The notes under the pieces: generated by a model
Database searches by the model: none
Told to the model about the DNA's origin: nothing
Seen by the model: only the letters and a program-made list of their open reading frames with translations
Position numbers and translations under genes: made by a program
DNA from: Pelargonium cotyledonis
Lineage: Eukaryota > Streptophyta > Magnoliopsida > Geraniales > Geraniaceae
Assembly (NCBI GenBank): GCA_036897625.1
Contig: JAYMTA010000120.1
Coordinates: forward strand, 1-39,749
Reading direction: 5' to 3'
Length of the DNA stretch: 39,749 bases
Part shown: positions 34,447 to 39,749 of the stretch, piece after piece
Numbering within the stretch: position 1 is the first letter of the stretch
How the letters are laid out: every line of letters starts with the position of its first letter

Positions 34447-37400
34447 TTTTCACCGATTGGTTCATCCTTATCGACCTTCATAGCCCCGTAAGTTACTCAA
34501 AAGATTGAACATTTGCAGTTTATACAATATTCGACAGAGAACAATAAAAAGGTAGCTGAAAAGGGCAGAATGTCATCAGCAGCAAGCCTTTTGCATTGCC
34601 AATTCTTGTAGCTTCATCAATTAGTCTCATTCCTTAATGATTTGTAATAGCTGTTTTATTTATTCAGTGTTCAATGTAATTGTTCTGCTATTTCATTAGA
34701 GGCCACTTGATCTTTTGGTAAGTTCACATCAATTGTCAAACCAACAGCAGAGCGCATATGGATCAACTGACAGATGTTTTCGTGTGAATAAAACCATGAG
34801 GTGTCGAGTCTTAGAAAATGCAGTTACATACGCACTGTTTTGCAGCTCTCGTGGTTCTTCCCGTCTCGATTATGGATGAATGGGAAGCAATATCAAAACT
34901 TTCCAAGTCCTTGCTCAAGCCCAACATTCCATTTCTTCACCAACCCGCCTGCAAATGGGCTGCATAACTTGTCCAAAGAGCATATGAACCCTTCCTAAAC
35001 TAAAAAGTCAAAATGAAAATGAAGTTGAAACTTGGGATTGAACTAATTGGCCAATTAGTTTCATTAATTTTTTCATATATATATAAAAATCACATGATTA
35101 ATATACCCTAGAATTTTCATTGCTGCCATCAAGTTTCTTCTAGAATCCTAGAAATTTTCAATTTCTCATAATAATTAAAAAAAATCCCAACTCCATATAT
35201 TCATATAATTAATTTTTTTTTCATATATATATATATATATATTTATAAGCGAGGGACAGCAGCAGTGTTTCTCAACCCTGTGGGAGACGTCACCTTATTA
35301 GTTGTTAGTTCCCTTAAACTCATAAATCCCTTCCCATAGGCTCGCAACTGAAACCTCCAAGGAGATACAAAGCATATCAACTACTTGACCCATCATATAA
35401 TTAAATTAAGTCCACCATTCTCTCTTCTCTTTATATGCTTTTCATGGAATTGAAAATCTCTCCACTGTTATGTTCCAAACAAAAAAAGACAGATGATTCA
35501 TTAGTTTTTCTATTTCTAATCATGCTAGAGTCATGCATGTTACTCTTAATAATGCCCTGTTTTTTTAATGAATATTATAATTGAACATGTATGTTGTAAA
35601 ATGGATAAAACTAATTGAGTTCATATTAAGAAGATTTGGAAATCAATGGCAATGATTGAGTGTTTGTGGTTTGATCTGTTTAGAGAGAGAGAGAGAGAGA
35701 GTATTATGAGGAGAAAACAAAGTAATAGGATAGATTAATTCATTGTTGCCATACCAATTTGGACTTTTGTTTTGGATTATTCTTGTAGTTTAGTTCATAG
35801 TGTTCCACAACTCACAAATATTTAATAATATACAAGTTTTAAGTGAATGTTAAACCGAACGGTAAGAATCGAGATATTTATTCATGTTTTTACTTTTACA
35901 AATGACAGTTTCGAACTTATTTGGTCCGGTCGGAACTAAAATATGAATACCTTTATACTAAAGGTAAATTGAGTCATCTACAAAATTATCACCGAATAAA
36001 CAGTAACCCACTTTCAATTAGAAAAAAAGGCTTCTAATTTTGTATAATTATGATGTGTTCTTAGAAAAAGAGAGGGCAATTAAAGATTCCAAAACATTGA
36101 TATATAAAAAATGAAGAAGAATACTATTTCATGGTATTTTCTAAGCTTATTAACAAAGACTTGTTGTCTTGTAATATTGTAGGGCCCTAAAATTGGAAGA
36201 CCCAATAATTTGGTTCACATGTGTGCCTTGCCTTTCAATTAATTGTTTTTCATACAAAGAAACAAGAGAGACACTAAAATTAGGCAATTTTTTTAATTTC
36301 TATTCACCAAAGAATATGCTAATTATTCTGCAGTGCACATGGATAATATATATAATAATATTATGCACAAAGTTCTTATCAGGAATAGAAGATTATACAT
36401 ATAAACATATTAGAATGGACCGTCCTCACATTTTGTGTTTATTATATTTTAGAATATAGTTCATAAAATTTCTTATTCGACGGGTTAAAAATTTAACTGG
36501 CAAATGGATTTTTTTTTTTATAAATTTATTAAACTCATACAATTCTTGTGATCTTAAGAAAAGGTCGGTATTCAAATCATATTACATCAAGAAAATAATT
36601 GGGCAAATCTTAAGTGCTTTCAAACAACTTTAGCTGTATAAATAAATAATTAACTAAAAAATATAGAAATTGCAAAGCTCGTGATTTAGACTATAAGAAG
36701 TGTAACGAGTGTGAACCAAAAATATATTTTTTCTATAAAAAATCAATGAAAATAAATAATAATAATAATAATAAAGAAATTGCCCCCACAAAATTAGTTT
36801 TAGAAAAAATAAAAGTGGCGTTGACATGAATTGAAATCATTTTCAAAGTAACATGCAAGTTATATCACAAACATACATATTTATTTTAAGTTAAATTCAA
36901 GTCAGTTTTATCTTCTTCAAAATTTGATAAAATAGACCGAATCATAACTTGACAAGTAACATGTATGCAAGTTGTTTAACATAATTCACAAACTTTCATG
37001 GTAAACATGTGTTGAAAGTTAAGTTTGTATGATCATAATTCGAAATTTACATGTAAAATTTTTATTGTACGCTGATTCAATCAAGACATGTTGGATCAAG
37101 TGGTTAAAACACTTTAAATTTACTTTGAGGTCGACGGTATGAGGTAGAGTTCAAGGTGACTTCATTTCGAAAATGCGAAACATTGTTATTTTGAATATAA
37201 TGTTCCGTTGTTAATAAAAAAAAATCGTACGCTGATTCAGATCGAAATTGCTAGCTCTACATTACAATTGACACCATGTCACTCACAAATACCAAAAAAA
37301 TACCATGGCCATCGCAAAATTGTAATATTCTCAATTCATGAGTCATGAACAATATGGTTTCATCAACCTTCTTGATGATCTTAAAAACCTATCCAAAAAA

Positions 37401-38850
37401 GGAGGGACCCACAATTTGCCTCGTACTCTTTCATCTTGAAGATAAGAAAAAAGGATCTAAGGTGGTGGATAAAGTCGCTATTTATCTCTGAGTGACACTT
37501 CTGTCTCTCTCTGAATTCTCCTTTCCTCTCTCATGAAGTATCACCATCAATAGATACCCATTGGAGGGCCCTCCTTTGATCTTCCTGTTCCTCTACAAAA
37601 GTAAAAACCATATAAATAAAGCCTAGTAAAAAAATTAATGCATACCCTTTTTTGTATATACCATATACAGTCTCCATGTATGACATATATAGTAGTGTAT
37701 GTATTTGTGTATCATCCTTCCCTTTCATTGAATGCCAAGATTCTTTACTTCACCCATGTCCTTGGCCATAAGCTACTACTATGGGACAAAGAAACTCACA
37801 TATGGCCTAGCTAACCTTCCATCACAATGAAAGTTACATTTTCAATGGCTACTGTAGCCTACCTCGTTGTGTACTTGACCTACGAAGGTCTCCAGTTCAG
37901 AAACGCTAATGTCAACTATAAGTTAATTTGATGTTTTATAATCAGATAAGTGCTACTGTTTGAAAACAGAAAGTTGCATATCTTGCGGCCATTGGTTTAG
38001 GGGAAGATAAGTGAAAAACATTTATGTACGGAGCTGAGAGTGCAAACTGCCAACGTCAGTCACGAGTCAGTCTGACATATTGTAACTGTATATCTATACG
38101 GACAATTACCACTTTTTGAGAATAAAGATCATGATATGATTTTGACGAAATCTTTTTTCAAATACACACATATAATTGAGTGTTCCAAAGAAGGGTAGAC
38201 AAATGTGAAAATTGAATGTCTTGGAGCCATTGGTTCTTGAGAGGAGAAGGTGAACAAAAAAGTGAAAGATATCTCCATCTCAAGGGGACAATGAAAGACA
38301 CCCATTTAAGAAGAATGGATCTTAAATGGACCCTTCAATCTTGTGTATGAGAAAGTCACAAATATATGATATAGATATAGAGTTGCAATTTCATGTAAGT
38401 TTTGTTGAATACACACAAGGATATTGATTGTACCAATTCAAAAGATGGAGAAAGATAATGAATTCACCACGAATCTAATTAAAGAGGTTGATAATTGAAG
38501 ATGTCAATCACAAACTAATAACAAGACCTATAATTGAAAGAAAGAGAGAAAAAAAATTACATTTAACAATATTTATGGACCGACGTACGTATTAATTAAC
38601 ATAATGATCATAATTAAGCTTGTTTCTTTCAATCACAAATATTTAATAACAATAATAAATAAATAAAAAAAGACTCAAAATGAAAGTTTTTTTTTTTCTT
38701 CTGCTGTTTGTATCATATTAGACCCATTTACAATATCATGAAAAGAAAATTTCTATTTCTATAGCACACACACCTGTAACAATAGCCAATCTTTGAATTG
38801 GGTTCTCTTCTTGAATCTGCTTCTTTCTCTGCACAATAAGTTTGATATGA
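34447..38850. other. AT-rich intergenic region between convergent genes
   Basis: The region holds the 3' flanks of the esterase (plus) and MYB (minus) genes and about 4 kb without a recognisable gene. Visible items: a TA microsatellite at about 35224-35241, a GA run at about 35683-35701, an AAT run at about 36756-36772, and a perfect 12-bp palindrome GGAGGGCCCTCC (37563-37574). Small frames such as 37531-37728 (minus) and 37827-37931 (plus) have no recognised relatives. Confidence 0.55.
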
Positions 38851-38898
38851 TCAAAGGGTCTGTCCAAAAGCCATGGCAAGTCTCTGGAGGTCCTTAAT
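38851..38898 (-). pseudogene. out-of-frame conserved MYB C-terminal motif
   Basis: Read on the minus strand, this stretch encodes [15 protein letters not shown] followed by a TGA stop. It is one base out of register with the MYB coding exon whose TAA overlaps its start. The peptide matches the C-terminal end typical of MYB61-type factors (DLQR-x-A-x-x-FGQ-x-L). It is therefore probably the original C-terminus, now excluded from the frame by a one-base change or by an assembly or sequencing error. Confidence 0.75.
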
Positions 38899-39731
38899 TG
38901 GCTGTCATGTCTGAGCCAGAAGCTTGCCGAGGTTGAGGCCAGCAATTGCTAGTACTTGTTGAACCAAACTGTGTTTCTGGTTTGATGCTCATGTGATCAT
39001 TGTACACAAACTGAGGATTGTTTTGGTTAATCTGCAATGTGTGGAGATACTCAGACCATTTCATGTCATCATCAGCTGTGTCTGCTCCATCTAATTGGGA
39101 GAGGTCTTTGTCATTTTTGCCACAGTTTTCTGGAGCTGCAAGTCCCCAAGAGAAGCTGCTGCTGTTGCTGGCATTGTCCCAATTGTGCACTCCATTGACA
39201 TCAATTGAGCTTGACATGGAAGGAATGATGATGCTGGGTGTGATGGTGGGGCTGTACTGATCTGAGTTGGGGTTGAAACAAAGGGTTGTGTTTGGATTTA
39301 CAGATAAGCCAATGTTGGGTCCATAGTTGTTGTTCATTTGCTGGAAAGAGAAGTAGCCCACCAAATCAGGAGCTCCTCTGGTTGTGAACCTGTCCAAGAA
39401 GAAGTCTTGTGTGGAGGAAGAGACAGCCATTGAAGGAGACTTGCAGGAGCTCATGTATGTGGGATCAACCAGATCATTTATAAGGTTGTTGTTGTTGTTG
39501 TTGCTGCTGCTGTTCTTGCTCTTGTTGATGTTGCTGTTGTTGTTGGGGTTTGGAATTAGCTGGTTTTGCTTCTCTTTTGAGCTGTTGTGATCAGTCTCAA
39601 CCTCAGAGAGTGGCTTGTGGGTGTTTGGGTCAATGCCTCTTTGCCTCAGCTTCTTCTTGATGCATGAGTTCCATAGATTCTTGATCTCATTATCAGTCCT
39701 TCCAGGCAACTGAGCTGCAATCTGAGACCAC
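38894..39731 (-). CDS. R2R3-MYB transcription factor, last exon (MYB61/MYB86-like), partial
   Basis: A nuclear DNA-binding regulator. Subgroup 13 relatives such as MYB61 bind AC elements and steer carbon to cell walls, lignin, mucilage and stomatal control. The exon begins after TTGGTTCAG at 39731 with the last base of an Arg codon, the standard second intron site of R2R3-MYBs. It shows the end of R3: [20 protein letters not shown], then [18 protein letters not shown]. The R2 and first R3 helices lie beyond the window. After an Asn/Ser-rich linker come [38 protein letters not shown] and SIKPE, in the order seen in MYB61-type proteins. The frame stops at TAA (38896-38894) after DMTAN, 15 codons short of the expected C-terminus, which lies one base out of frame. 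278 residues are visible. MYB61 versus MYB86 cannot be decided. Confidence 0.92.
39480..39540 (-). repeat. AAC/AGC triplet runs encoding Asn/Ser stretch
   Basis: GTT-rich triplets on the plus strand encode an Asn/Ser run in the MYB linker. Such coding microsatellites vary in length between alleles and usually lie in disordered regions. Confidence 0.75.
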
Positions 39732-39749
39732 CTGAACCAAAAACATGTG

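Noticed and set aside
35277-35340. Inverted arms CCTGTGGGAG / CTTCCCATAGG as a possible miR482-like hairpin
   Set aside because: Pairing covers only about 10 bp around a large loop, and the sequence does not match the family.
38736-38945. 69-residue minus-strand frame over the MYB 3' end
   Set aside because: It is the third frame. The conserved DLQRLA..FGQTL motif is in another frame, so this one is chance.

Overview
The window is nuclear DNA of a flowering plant, most likely a eudicot. It is AT-rich, has short GT-AG introns with T-rich 3' ends, CT-rich leaders, TGGGCY/telo-box promoter motifs and plant-type gene families. The compact introns and short intergenic spaces suggest a small genome, but I cannot name the species. 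All gene models were assembled by hand by joining exons at splice sites with reading-frame continuity.

Layout: (1) 1-1340, upstream DNA with short repeats. (2) 1346-~6990 (+), SPT16, the large FACT histone-chaperone subunit, with an intronless CDS and a long 5'-UTR intron holding four ~205-bp tandem repeats. (3) 7000-7660, CCGG-rich repeat-like DNA flanking a promoter-like block with no recognisable gene. (4) 7735-15124 (+), a 19-exon membrane-bound O-acyltransferase of the GUP1/HHAT type. (5) 15624-16724 (-), a divergent intronless IST1-like protein with an acidic repeated tail, tail-to-tail with the acyltransferase. (6) 18000-22646 (-), flap endonuclease FEN1 in 16 coding exons, one intron with a GC donor, and an E2F-like plus Site II promoter. 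(7) ~22.9-29.7 kb, AT-rich intergenic DNA with a diverged tandem duplication. (8) 30145-34446 (+), a 12-exon pectin acetylesterase (CE13, Notum-like triad intact). (9) 34.5-38.85 kb, AT-rich intergenic DNA. (10) 38894-39731 (-), the last exon of an R2R3-MYB of the MYB61/MYB86 type, cut by the window edge. Its conserved C-terminal motif sits in another frame directly after the stop.

The genes do not form a pathway. SPT16 and FEN1 both act on replicating chromatin, while the pectin acetylesterase and the MYB61-like factor both belong to cell-wall biology, but this neighbourhood is probably incidental. I found no CRISPR array, rRNA, convincing tRNA, known miRNA, viral insertion or intact transposon. 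I do not see a new multi-gene system. The most notable observations are the MYB frame disruption, the FEN1 GC-AG intron, the repeated SPT16 leader intron, the FEN1 promoter motif cluster and the IST1-like repeat tail.
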